A DNA stretch of 39,785 nucleotides from Echinococcus granulosus. Taxonomy: Eukaryota; Platyhelminthes; Cestoda; Cyclophyllidea; Taeniidae. The stretch is taken from assembly GCF_000524195.1 (NCBI RefSeq), contig NW_020170586.1, forward strand, positions 58,833 to 98,617. Reading direction: 5' to 3'. The notes beneath the pieces are model-generated. The model ran no database searches and was not told the origin of the DNA. It saw only the letters and a list, made by a program, of their open reading frames with translations. Each line of letters begins with the position of its first letter. Position 1 is the first letter of the stretch. The position numbers were made by a program, and so were the translations under genes. Below, one piece after another: positions 10,874 through 22,724 of this stretch.

Positions 10874-13800
10874 CTAGTAGGCCTTCTCTACCCTGGAAAG
10901 CGGTGGTACAGAGGATCTGAACTTCCGAGGAAATGCGCGATCATTCTTGCCAACAACGACCGGTTTCGTCTCAGTTGAAGGTAGACACTGAGGTCCGTTT
11001 ATATCATGGTCAGGTGTGGAAGTCATGTGCAAATCCGTCGATGAGTTCTTCGGCAACGGAGAGGCCTCATCCAACAATGAAGGCACACTTTGCACGCCGA
11101 GACTATCTCCCGACTCGTAGGCATTCAGCCGACCCACTGATTGCGTTCTCCCCGGCGCCGCAATGCTACGACGACGACTAAAACGGCGGCTTACACCTCT
11201 GCTTAAAAGGAAAGAGGAAAGTGGTAATCGTTCTCCGGGTGGTTCATTCACCATGCCACCAATCAGTCTGGCTCGAATCGAGATAAAATGAAGCCAAAGC
11301 ATGACCGATCATTTTACTAAGCCAAACCTCAAAGCAATGCACGGAAAAAGTGTCCAACCGAGGTGGGTGTGTAACTTACCGCAAAAGCCTAAAAAATTTA
11401 AGCAATAAAACCCATGACACACAAGATCTCCAGGGCGGCCAGTTGAATAATTAGGTCTACGTAATTATCACTAGTAGCGAGGTGATATACACCTGAAAAA
11501 TCCTTGTTCAATACTCTTGGAGCGCCGACGCAGTTCCAGCAGCGTTGACATGGTGCGCTCCAGACCGACACCGGCTGTTCCCGTGCTGAAACTACGATGA
11601 GATGTAGTTCCACGCAAGCGAAAGAAGCGTGAAAAGCCGCTGGGAGATGAGGCGGAGGGGGAGAGATGGGTAGTTGTCGAGATAGGTGCGCCTTGAAAGC
11701 CGCCATTAAGAGTGGGGAAAGCGTGTCCACTAGAGACAGGCTCTCTGACACGAAAGAAGGCATGGCAGGTCACTGCAGACTGCCAGAAGACTTTGGCGCG
11801 TTTAGCAGAGTCGAAGAAGTAGGTAAAAGTGAAATTTTGCTTGCCATTCGCAGCACCTTGGGAGGTTTCAAGCGTAGCGTCCAATTTTGACAGGCTGGCG
11901 GGCCGCTGATGGGAAAAGATGGTAACAGTTAGACAATATCAATGGAACTGGCTTCCATGACCTCATATTTACTTATGGAATTACATCTTCCTTCGAAAAT
12001 TTAACATACTTATGATTTTTTTGTTCTTTCGTCTATGCCAATAGTCGCTTTGCCTTTCTATGGGTCGGTAATGAGCCTTCCCTCATATTTACATCTTAAT
12101 GGATGACCCGGAGGGCTGCACACCTACAATGACTCATGATATCTGGAAGATTTCAAGCACAGATTCTTTAAATGGGGACAAGAGATAATCTCTAGATGTA
12201 TGCGTCTAGTTGAATTAATACTGGAACGTGAGTTTCTTTGACCTTACTCACCAAAATTAAATTTGCATTGGCAGCTTCTGCAAAGAAACGTGGATTTAGC
12301 ACTTGGAGCGAGCGTTATAGGTGCATACTCCATTTCATGTCATTGATAGGCATGAATTAGCACGGTTTTACTCCCCAAGTCTGTCTCAGCGGGAAATCGT
12401 GTACTAGTATAGCCATTCGGACGTTTGGGCACATTAAAAATGGAAATGTCAGTAATTCTTTCAACCATTGCAACTGTTGCTGAAAAGCCAAAATCCGATG
12501 CAGTTGGCCCCTTTAGACTGAGAGGATGCTACAGTTAACTTGTTTTTCTCAGTTCAACTGACCTAGTTGCGAGATGATAAAAGAGGTTATTAAAGAAAGC
12601 AGTTTGCATACACGTTATTCTTCTGAAAAATATGCCAACACATTTGACGAATCATTCGCCATTCCCACTACTTTTTGGCTGATAACCTCTACTAAAGCAA
12701 AACAGAAAAGGACAAATAATGGATATAGCCAAAAAGTTCATTTAATGATTCGAGAGGCGGTGGAGATTTGCCAAAGTATTATCTCATCTGGTGAATGGAC
12801 TGGAAACCTCTAACCCCACCCATAGTAGTTGTTACTGAACCACAATTCAGAATAGCCAAAGGATGATCACAAGAAATATCCAATTGGGTCGTTTCTAAGA
12901 CGACCAAGAAGGTAAGACCATTGTTAATTCGATTTAAGGCAGCATAGGACCAACTTCACAAGTGATAGGATAAAACGATATTGTAACCTCAAGGGGAAGT
13001 CTGTGATAATATGGCTGAAGAAAAACATTTTCTCACCCCTGGATTAGAATAAATGCTAGTGTCTATAAGGTGCTTCAGGTATCTTGCAGTCAATGGTTTA
13101 TAAGTTAGCCGGAGAACTTGTGCGTTATTTTGGTTCACATGATAGATCGCTGAACTCCATTAAAGAAGAGAGAGCTGAGTGTCAGTAATGTATAAAGTAA
13201 TCCGAGATCGACTTATCAAGAACAATATGCAGTATTGTTCAACGTAAGCAATGTAACAGCTAACTCACATCTGCATCAGCTTTGAAACTCATGAGTTTAA
13301 CAGATAACAATACGTTATAAAGACGAGGCATGCATCTTAAACTGTTTGCTGACTGATTAAGCGACTAAATTCTGATAAGAGATGGCTCTTTTAATTTCGT
13401 GTTTCAACATTGAATGAATAAAAGTGCCTTTGGTTTTTCCAAACGATCTGGTCACCATCTATCCTGCACCTTGAAAGCATGCACTGCTTCATTTTCGGAA
13501 GGCTTTGTCCGTTTGCTAATGACCAAAAAATAGGACTAAGAGCTATCCATTGGATCTGGCAAAACCCAAATGTTTTTAAGAAAACGCTTTTGGAAGTAAT
13601 TAGGGGGAATTCCAAAAGTGATTTGGTACACGGAAGGCATGGAATTAATTACTTTGTACTATCCCATACCTGTCTGAAGGTCAAGGCCGCTAAGAAGTAG
13701 TGAAAATAAACCATTTTTATCACATGCCGAATATGTACTTTAAAAGCGCCAATAATGTATACTATGCACCATTTAACGAAGCAAATAAATAAAGAAGTAC

Positions 13801-16800
13801 AACTTACCGGTCGATGCTTGAGACTGACTGAGAAGGTTTTCCCTGAAAAGGCTATCTTTTCAACATTCTCCCTGGAGGCAAGAAACATTGTGATATCTCC
13901 GGACATTTCTTTTTATATTAACGGGAAAAATTATGTTCTTCGTGAACTCTATACATAAACAAACATAAAAAAGTGATTTGACTGCTTGGCGAAATAATTT
14001 ACCATACGTAGAGAAAAATTCTCCGCGCATCTCGAAACACACAAAGTCCCTGAGCAGATACACCGATTCGTAGCTTCGTTCGGCTCCGATCCTATCAACG
14101 AGTAAAAAAGGCTTGCTGCAGAAAAATCTTTCATTTAATACAGGAAATTCAACAATAAAGCTAACGCAGGAAACGATACTCGCCCTAGGCTTGAAATGCA
14201 AGACAGTGATAGTAAAGGTGTTAGTAATTTGATCCTACAGGTAGGAATTTGTGGGTTAGCTCCTTTTTGTAGTAAGTATATGTGCTCTGAAGGTGTAAAG
14301 AAGCAAATTTGTACATGAATCATAACTTCTTTTAAAATCTGGCGCTTGTAAAAGGAACCATTAAAAAGCATGCCTCTTCGAGGCCTTCAAGACGGCATTG
14401 AGCTACTGGCGCATTTTCATAATTTCCCAAATTTGAGCAAGGGACTAAAATCATGTTTTGATCAAAAGATAAAGGGATTCTTCATTTTCAATGCTTTTTA
14501 GGTAAATCATGCAATAATTCAAATTAAGGTCACCATGTACTTTACCATCAATGACTCAAGGATAATTCAAAACACTTTGGCAAGTAAGCTGAGTAAAATG
14601 ATAGCACCAAGCACAACCTTCAAACTGCAAAATTTCTGGAACATTAAAGTCATCGGAACGTGGGTCTTTGGGAAAAATTGGTCTCGTTTGAGAAATAGTG
14701 GGATGTGGAAGTTGTTGTGCCATCAAAAAGTACCGTAATGAACAGCGGTGTTCAGGGCAAACCAGGATTTTTGGATTTAGAAAAACTAAAAAGAACAGAA
14801 TTGATAGCACACTTATCACACTTTTTTTGGCATAGAAAGGCGTGTCCACACGGGTTGACCAACATGAGATAGCTTGCTCCACTTCGTCGTCGTTAAACCT
14901 AGTGCCCAGTTTGGGGTTGCTTATCGAAACTGAAGAAGTTCATGAATGATCGTGGTCATTATCTCCACGATAGCATACACGGAGACGAGAAGAGTTCCAC
15001 CTATCGGTCGCATATTCAAAGGATCATCTGTTGGAAACGTTAGGAACCACCACAGGCGGGCGTGTCACCGATGGAAGCGTGGCTATCCTTAAAATAGTCA
15101 TGACATTCATTCAAGTGCCTTGCTGTGGCACAGTTTGAAGTCTTTCGTGAATACAAGTAGATATCTAAAGTTCTTCGTTTTGCCATTTTGGTTCAGCACC
15201 CAACACGAGTTGTTGCACACATGTATCCACCAGCAGCTGGACTAACTCCAAAACACGTGTGTCGGCTATCACCAATGCATGTGGTACCGCCACACTAGCA
15301 CACATTCTGCAATTGTAAATTCAAAGGTCGCCTATTTAAATTTTCGCGAAAGATTAGAAGAAATCCTTTGGGTTCGCGCGTCACGAAATCTATTCCCTTG
15401 AGAAGTGGCCTCTTAAGGCCATCCGCTTAGTTTAATTGAACCCTCGGATTGCTGTACCAAATACCGTATCGCCATTTTAATTGACTGGTCTTATTCGGCC
15501 ACCGGATTTCATTGTCTTTCAGATCAAGAATCCAAGTTCCCAGCTTCCCAGTTCGCACAAAAAAGGAATTTGACTCAATACGTCCTTTGAACTCAGCCAA
15601 TTATGGAGTAGCAAGGTCAAGAAAATCCGCCAGATCAAAGGGTAAAAAAAATCAGTACTTACTGTCACCTCTTGTGGGTGAATGCCGTAGAGCTCAAGAC
15701 GCCTTGCCATGTAGAGGTACTTTAACTCCGCCGAGGCAGGAACGTAAGAGCTACATGAAAAAAGTTAAAAAACTAAACGAGAACAGGATCCTCGATGGAA
15801 ATGAATGAGTAGTTAAAGATAAATGAGTAGTTACTACTAGAGCAACCAATCATTGAGGTAATTACTCAATTAATAATCCTACCAGTACATTACGACTGAA
15901 GCAATGTTGTGGATATGCACCACTTGAATGCTGACACATTATTGAGACCCTAATAGGAAGGAGCATAAGTTTTGTATTTAAAGTCATTATTTTCCTCACT
16001 CTTACCGGAAAGACTTATGAGCTTCAGCGGCTTCAGCTTCGAAACCGGACGTTTGGTTTGGCACCAGACGAATGTGACTCACGTAGCCCGGTTTGCAGTC
16101 CTCTGTGGAATAGTCGCCGAGTTCACCTGGATTTTTGACAAGTCAAGGTTATTGCATAAGACCCTATTAATCTTTCATAAAAGTTCAGCATGCGTTGCTC
16201 CTGTATCGTTAAATTTGAACGAGAAACAAGAATTAGGCGACCACATTTCCCACATTTTATCATAACACGGAAGAAGCTCGTTAAAACCCGTGGAGATTCT
16301 CGTGAAGGTCGATAAAAAGGAGTTGAATGTTAGCTTCGGTGGAGGAGAAAAATCGGGCAATTATGCTCAAGTCACCCATTTATGATTAAACCGGCCAGGT
16401 AAACCATCTGTGTATTTATGTCTTACCTGCTGACAGTTCTGCGGTCTCTAGATGACATGACGCTAAGCAGGTAAATAAGAAACCTCCTGTCTGGCGATTT
16501 GTCGGATGCCTTGTAACCTCCCAAATACTCCTCACTCTACTACTAAATAATTTCTAGCTCCACCGATTACAAAGGAGGCTATACTACACTACCGTCATAA
16601 GTAGGTGCTTGAGTAAATGAAATACAAGGGTCAAAGGTCAAGTCAAGGGATTAGACTTGAAAATCTGGTACTTTATCCTCATTATCCATAAGGAAGTACT
16701 CCATTAAATTATCACCTGACCTTCTTGCAGGCATTTGAAGCTAGCTACAGGAATGGGGAGGCGCCGAGGTATAATATAGCTAGACATGACAACACTTTCA

Positions 16801-19800
16801 GAAGTCGCCAATAGGCATAGGTGAGGTCACAACTGCATGCAAATCGCGTGAAAGTAGTCGAGTAGTCATGTGAGTTAAATGCCAATTCACAATCGACTCC
16901 TTTTTTTCCAGTAGAGAAAAAAAAATCGAAAACAAAGAAAAATCATTTGTCAATCGCCCTTTTATGGGCACTTTTTGTGCGTCGCAAATAAGACAGTAAA
17001 ACGAGTTTGCTCACTTTGAAGACAGAGACCAGCCATTTTAGCCAAAATGGGAGTCGGTGCAACCAAACTGCCATTGAGCACATCCTTTCGAACTTGAAGG
17101 TAAACCAGATACCTAGGAAGGATCAAATTTTCGCACTACATACAAATCGAGAGAATAACTTTCGGTTTTTCACTTACTAACACTGTCTTGTGAAATGGTG
17201 TGCGTTTAAATACACTCCTATCTACTGGACTCTTGAGTCTTCGCAGGCCATGACTACTAACTCTTCAACCCGTCTATACATTATTAACAAACTTCCCTCT
17301 AAACTACTACGTCTCCAAAAGCAATTTGGAACATTTCATTGGTGGCAGTGGTAGGCCAGTTCGACCTAAACGTCAGTGAAGGCAGATACCTCCTGTAGAT
17401 GGCTGAATTCACGAGGACGATGGAAAGGTTAAAGCAAATTCTTTGACTTGGCGAGGCCCAAAATTATGAGCTTAGGGGGTGAGGATTCAAAGAAGCGCAT
17501 TTGACCTGCGATAAGTGCTCACACTATGCCCCCTGAACACGGAGTCGGCGAATAGCGTACGCCTCTCAATCATTTTTCTGTCAGGCGAATGACACTACAA
17601 GAGGTTGGTGGGTGAAATAGGCTAGCTGTAGAATATCCTCCAACCGCTTCCCAAATCCTCCTCCCTCCTCCTGATATGTTTCGCTCCGAAGATGACGCGA
17701 TGTTCAGGGATCTGAAATGAATCGGAGACGGGCAGTACCACTGACACACTGCCACGTTTAAATGTGATTTGTCGAATTTTCTGCTTCTCTCTTGGTGTCG
17801 CATCTGCCGTCTCTCTCTTCCATACTGCTGTGCCTTATCACATCATCATGGATAAATAAGAAACCTCATTTAAAACGCTAGAATAGCATGAAGAAGGTAT
17901 GATTTAGGAGCATCAAGTGTAGCTGTAACACTTCTACTCACACATGAAATTAGCATATATCATCTAGGTGCCAATTTTTATGCAGGTAGTGTACCAATAA
18001 CCCTCACTACTACCAATCCGCATGTCAAAAAGATTGGTCAATAAACATAATCAAGAGGATTGTCCTTAAAGTTCACTACTGTCCAGAATATAGCAATGTG
18101 TACCTCTGGGTTGGGGTTGTACTTTTCATGTTTGTTTTGTGCAAAAAAATACCTTTTCTACGAATAAAGAAGAGCCTGTTCTAATGTCTGTGAAGGGACC
18201 AATAATATCCTCCGCTAATTGAGATACCTCGTGAATTCTTCTTGAAGCCAAAGCGGGTCAGGAACGTAGAATTTCACCCGAAGCCACAACGTATGCGTAA
18301 CCGTACCTGCGGAAAGGAGGATCCAACTGGCATTAAATAATTGTATTCAAAGGGGCAGCGGTACACTCAAATTAACCGACCAATTCAAAATGGAAGAGAC
18401 AACTTTTGATGCAAAAACTGGATTTATATATTCGTGCTATTTCGGCTAACCTCGAGAATTAACTACCAAAATAGGTTTTACTGGGCCATTCTATTCCCAT
18501 TTTGAAAGAGGGTGGGAGAGGGAGAGAAGGAGGAAGGTCATTAAGGACTAGATAGATTGATGATGGATGGATAGATAGAGAGGTAGGCAGATAGGTGGAT
18601 AAATGGGGAGATGGATGGATGAATGGAAAGACAGGTAGAATGTAAAACGGACAGTTGGGAAACAATAGCGATGTAGAAACGAGGGTAGTTTGCACCACAT
18701 TTTTGGACTTTAATAGAGTTCGCTAGCTGTTGTCCCAGTGAAAAGGATGGTAGTTTGCAATAATGAACATATTTAATCACAATAATTCATTTGATTACAT
18801 TTTACTGACGTCCGCACGGAGCATTACCATTATTAAGGCGCATTTTGAGCATTATAAGGAACTGGAGCTTAACCATAAAACGGCACATGGCTGACACACT
18901 GCTGTTTGTTAAGGTCATTAAGTGGCTTCTCGTCGAGACTATTTTAGAACTATGCTGGTGAGGTAAGTGTCTCAAAATGTTGTACGATTTATGACCAGCA
19001 GCCATGAGCCAATTCAGTCGAAACGTTTAAGTCCATTTAGTTGCCAAGTTAGTGAGCCAATTATTTAGTTAAGAGATAGGATGCTCCAGACTCGGTAGGA
19101 ATGTGTATTTAATCCGCAGCCCCCATCTTGTCAGGCGGTCTGTTTCAAGGTCCATAGCTTCATAAATAAACTCACTGAAGGGGTCTCTACTTCAGAGGAG
19201 AGGCGATCGCTGAGGCAAATTAGATATTTTAATCCTCAAGGTTGAAAATAATTGCCAGTAAACTCTTTGAACAATTTCATCCGCTGCTTAAAAGCTAAAA
19301 ATGGTTGTCTGCATCCTCCTTAGGACTAAGCACATCTTACACCTATTTATTGTTCCAAACCCAATCTAGCTGTTTGCAACAGATCGCATGAGCTGAGAGC
19401 AAAATGTCGTATTTGAAAATGGGAGCATATCACGCTGGTAGCGAGTGTATTTCTTCTCTGTTCGTCAACTTAAGTGGGCTCCGTTAGCGATACTTTATTT
19501 AACAATGCCAACATACTAAAAGGTGAATGAATGCATATTTGGATCGTTATTTATGTATGGTAGTTGTAGCCCTTGCCACCTTACCCTTCCACATTATTTC
19601 AAATCATTTCCCCATAATTAGGGGCAATAGGGTTGTGAGAGACATAAACGTATACGATCGGTTAGTTCACTGCCTAATCAGTCCACCGTATCCAGAGCTG
19701 GCTGCTGTGTACACCACCACATCCATGAGTGATTATGCAAAGGTGGGTGAGTAACCACAACGGTTCAAGTGTTAGTGGACGACTACAACAACGTAGTGCG

Positions 19801-20811
19801 CAATCACAGTGGCATACTTCTCTCTCTGACTATAAATGTGTCTGTGTGTGTGGTGTGGGCTGGTGATTTGGCACAGTCCCGTTGCGTGTAATTGCTAGGC
19901 GCATGTGCTCATGCAACCCGTTTAATACTCTGCGTACATAAATATCTCTCTGTCTATGGAACGGCCACTCTCTCTAAATAATGCCGGCAGTTTTATTGCT
20001 TAATATAACAGGAATGTGTACTTTTCCCGTAGCTATGCGCTACCTAAATACTAAGATGGGCATGGGACAGTAAAATTGTCCCCTACTAAAACAATTATGG
20101 CATGAAAGTCAACACTCAGGCCCATTTGCATAATGTGAGCCTGTATATGAACTAATGCCTCAAAAAATATCTTGAAGGAAAAAAGGCGCAATTACCTTTT
20201 AATTGCTTTTTCAGGGTCTTCGTGGGATCCAGCCACCGCTAAAATGTAAATAATAGGTGGGGTTATGCAATATGACCTTTAAAGCTCCGTTGCTGTTTGA
20301 ATAAGCCTACCAAGATAGGACCGGGATTGCAATTAAAGTCATTGTATTGCAGGCCGAAGAAGTCACGTTCAAGGAGTTCAAGGAAATCAAAGACTAGATC
20401 GATGAGTACCTGGCCTCGAACATTCTTCTGAAGCACACAAAAAGGTAGTAGACAGATACGTGTGTCGGCTACATTTGTTATTCCACCAGAAAGATGCAGG
20501 CGTGTAAAAGGAAAAAGTCTTAAGATATGCGAACTTGAGGTCTGTTGGGTTTGACTCATCGCTGTGACTTTGCCACTCATGACAAAGTCATACCAGCCTA
20601 TTCAATGAGGTGGATTGATGAAAAAGCATGCAGCCGTGGAATAAATCGGCCTTCTAAACATATACAAAAGAAACCAACGTACGTCGAGCTTAAAAAGTTC
20701 TGACTTGTCGTCCAAGAAGATGACATTGCACGTGATTGGTTTGAAGGGCAACCGGTAAGTAGGGTTTTCCGCTGCCGAAACACTGTAGCTCCCTTTCAGT
20801 CGTAGAGTCAT
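10874..20811 (-). CDS. FERM-domain protein of the band 4.1 superfamily (EPB41L/FRMD-like), complete, 11 exons, 541 aa
   Basis: Exons, 5' to 3' on the minus strand: 20811-20683, 20427-20311, 20238-20196, 18306-18228, 17112-17015, 16126-16006, 15750-15663, 14091-14003, 13463-13409, 11905-11493, 11267-10874. Together they give 1,626 nt, with phases matching at all ten junctions and GT-AG ends throughout. The FERM domain spans about residues 27-326. F1 contains RGQVLIDLVFDFLELLERDFFGLQ and then RWLDPTKTLKKQLK. F2 contains LRVKFYVPDP, EEFTRYLVYLQVRKDVL and ELGDYSTEDCKPGYVSHIRL. F3 contains ARRLELYGIHPQEV, IGVSAQGLCVFRDARRIFLY and FDSAKRAKVFWQSAVTCHAF. Such domains dock onto membrane lipids and receptor tails and link them to the cortical cytoskeleton. 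The remaining 215 residues are Ser/Arg-rich (SRRFSRRRS) with no membrane segment or actin-binding motif I can see. The ATG at 20811 is the first in frame after an upstream stop. The one weak splice site is the donor of exon 9 (AAT|GTTGAA). The exact subfamily is uncertain. Confidence 0.93.
18503..18627. repeat. Purine-rich tract followed by degenerate GATA/GATG repeats
   Basis: About 36 bp of nearly pure G/A (18503-18538) run into roughly 80 bp built from GATA, GATG and GGAT units (18549-18627). The whole lies inside the third intron (18307-20195) of the FERM gene and is an ordinary imperfect microsatellite. It also creates spurious Ser/Pro/Tyr-rich minus-strand frames. Confidence 0.8.
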
Positions 20812-22724
20812 TTCAGGATAATCGCATGGTTTCGTGCAATCGGAATAATTATAAGATGCCTTGAATAAAAATTTTTACCTATAAATGTAAAAGTCCGGGT
20901 AATTACCAACTGAATGAAATGGCATAAGAAGAAATTGCCTAGAAGTGGAAGTAAAACTATGAAGCGAAAATAATTGCAAACAAGAAGCAAAGTAGGTGGA
21001 ATATAATGGAGTTGTAAGAGATCCCCAGATTTATGCACATGAGTTGCAGGAATTAAATGAGTATGAAACTTAAATCGAGTAAACACTAGAAACTGTGGAT
21101 TATCAGTGAGGATTAATTACCTGAGTAATTTATCACCGATATTGTGTAAAAATGAATCAAGCAGCTGGTTATTCAAACTGCCCATTCAAGTTAACTAAAT
21201 CACTCACAAAACAAACTACAGGATCAAATACGCAATAAATACACAATATAGAAGTAGATAAGAGGAAAATTTCCCATGCACGCACAAAATTAGAAGATCA
21301 AGTTAACGTGAAGTAGAATTTAATTTGGTTTGCACTTGATCAGTTACTACTTATTTAAAAAAACGCAGTGGGCCTTCCATATAAATTGCAAAAAATCCAA
21401 AATATTGCCAACTTTTGCCCAAATAATTAAAAGAAGAGGTAGAACCGAGGCACAGGCTGTATAAAATTCACAACGGAAAACACGATTTGTTTTCACAAGG
21501 ACTGTACAGAAATGGATAAGAACAAGCCTTAAATCAGTAAAATGCAACTTAAGGTTACTTTAAAGAAGGTTTTGGGAAATGGAATTCACCAAATTCATCT
21601 TTGGTAGGACTGAATTATATTCAAGTAAAATTCATCAGACATAGCAAGAGAATAAATAGTCAGGTAAGACTAGATTTATTTGCATGTGCTTATCTATGAC
21701 TTAAAGTGCAGATAAAACAAGGCCACAGACATTGCTATTTAATTGTAAATTATTTAGAAATTCATACAAGCCGAAAAATAACAGAAGTAGGATAGACAAA
21801 ATAATACGGTAGATATATGAAGTGTCATACAGTCATAAATAACAACATTCCCTCGGATCGACCATTATACATGTTCAAAGTTAAACTGACCCACAGCGCA
21901 GAGTAACTATCGCCGAACAGCAAATTTAAAAGTGTTACTGTTTACATACGACAGCTAAAATACTATCAGCTGCAACCAATGTAAGTTAGTGCAGGATAAA
22001 ACAAAGTTCATTTAACAATGGAGAGAAAGAAAGTGTACTTTTATTAGCAAAGCAAATAGAAAGTAAGAAAGGAGATCGACAAAACTAAGAAATTTAGTAT
22101 TTTTAAGGCGAGAAAATAAATTAACAATAATAGGGAAATCAGTCAAAAAATGCTGCAACAATTGCATCATTTTTACTGCCAACACTTTTAGTTAGACCTT
22201 GGCATTCTTAAATATTTTGATTTCAAACAATTTGGCCGAATACAATATTAATCCAGAAATATCCTCCTAGAAATGGATAAAGGTTTCCATTAAGCCTGCA
22301 AATACACTTGTCTTTGCACATTAAGTCAATTTGGTACCGACGGAGCAAATAATTTCATTTCAAATCTAATTCTGTAACCTAGTATTCTAACAAACTTTGT
22401 TAAGCATATTAATTGTCAATGCATTAAGTACCTAGACTATCAACTCGAGCACTGCTGAACAACCGTACTCTTACTGAGATGGATTATGAACTAGTGACGT
22501 TTTGTAATTTATCCCTTTTTGTTTAGCAATATCTTTGAGCGACTGAGCATAATTTCACAAAATAGATTTGAGGTACTTGTGGACGGTGAGACTTACTGCC
22601 TTTGCTGATTTGGTAGTGCAACCTACTTGGCGTCAAATTACTCGTCCTTGAGACCTCCTTTTGTTTAGATCATCTGCAGGCTCACATGATAATTAAAGGC
22701 TGCTGGGTTTATTCCTGGTAAACG
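20812..22724. promoter_or_regulatory. AT-rich intergenic region between two divergent genes
   Basis: This 1.9-kb stretch separates the start codons of the minus-strand FERM gene (20811) and the plus-strand MICU2-like gene (22725), so both promoters and 5' untranslated regions should lie here. It is strongly AT-rich with only short chance frames. I cannot point to a specific TATA, initiator or trans-splice acceptor site that stands out, so the regulatory call rests on position alone. Confidence 0.5.

Noticed and set aside
12574..12813. 79-codon plus-strand frame
   Set aside because: It lies within the ninth intron of the FERM gene, has ordinary AT-rich composition and no recognisable domain.
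15512..15808. 98-codon plus-strand frame
   Set aside because: It is the antisense shadow of FERM exon 7 (15750-15663).
16427..16462. A 36-nt minus-strand exon (SCHLETAELSA) with good acceptor and donor, first placed in the F2 lobe of the FERM gene
   Set aside because: The exon at 17112-17015 supplies this part of F2 (VLNGSLVAPTPILAKMAGLC) and joins 16126 in phase to give QSELGDY. Including the 36-nt piece would break the domain.
18802..19005. Minus-strand frame with a stretch (MCRFMVKLQFL) loosely like the F1-F2 boundary
   Set aside because: The true segment LRVKFYVPDP is at 18306-18228 with matching phase. This frame lies inside the intron 18307-20195 and is chance.
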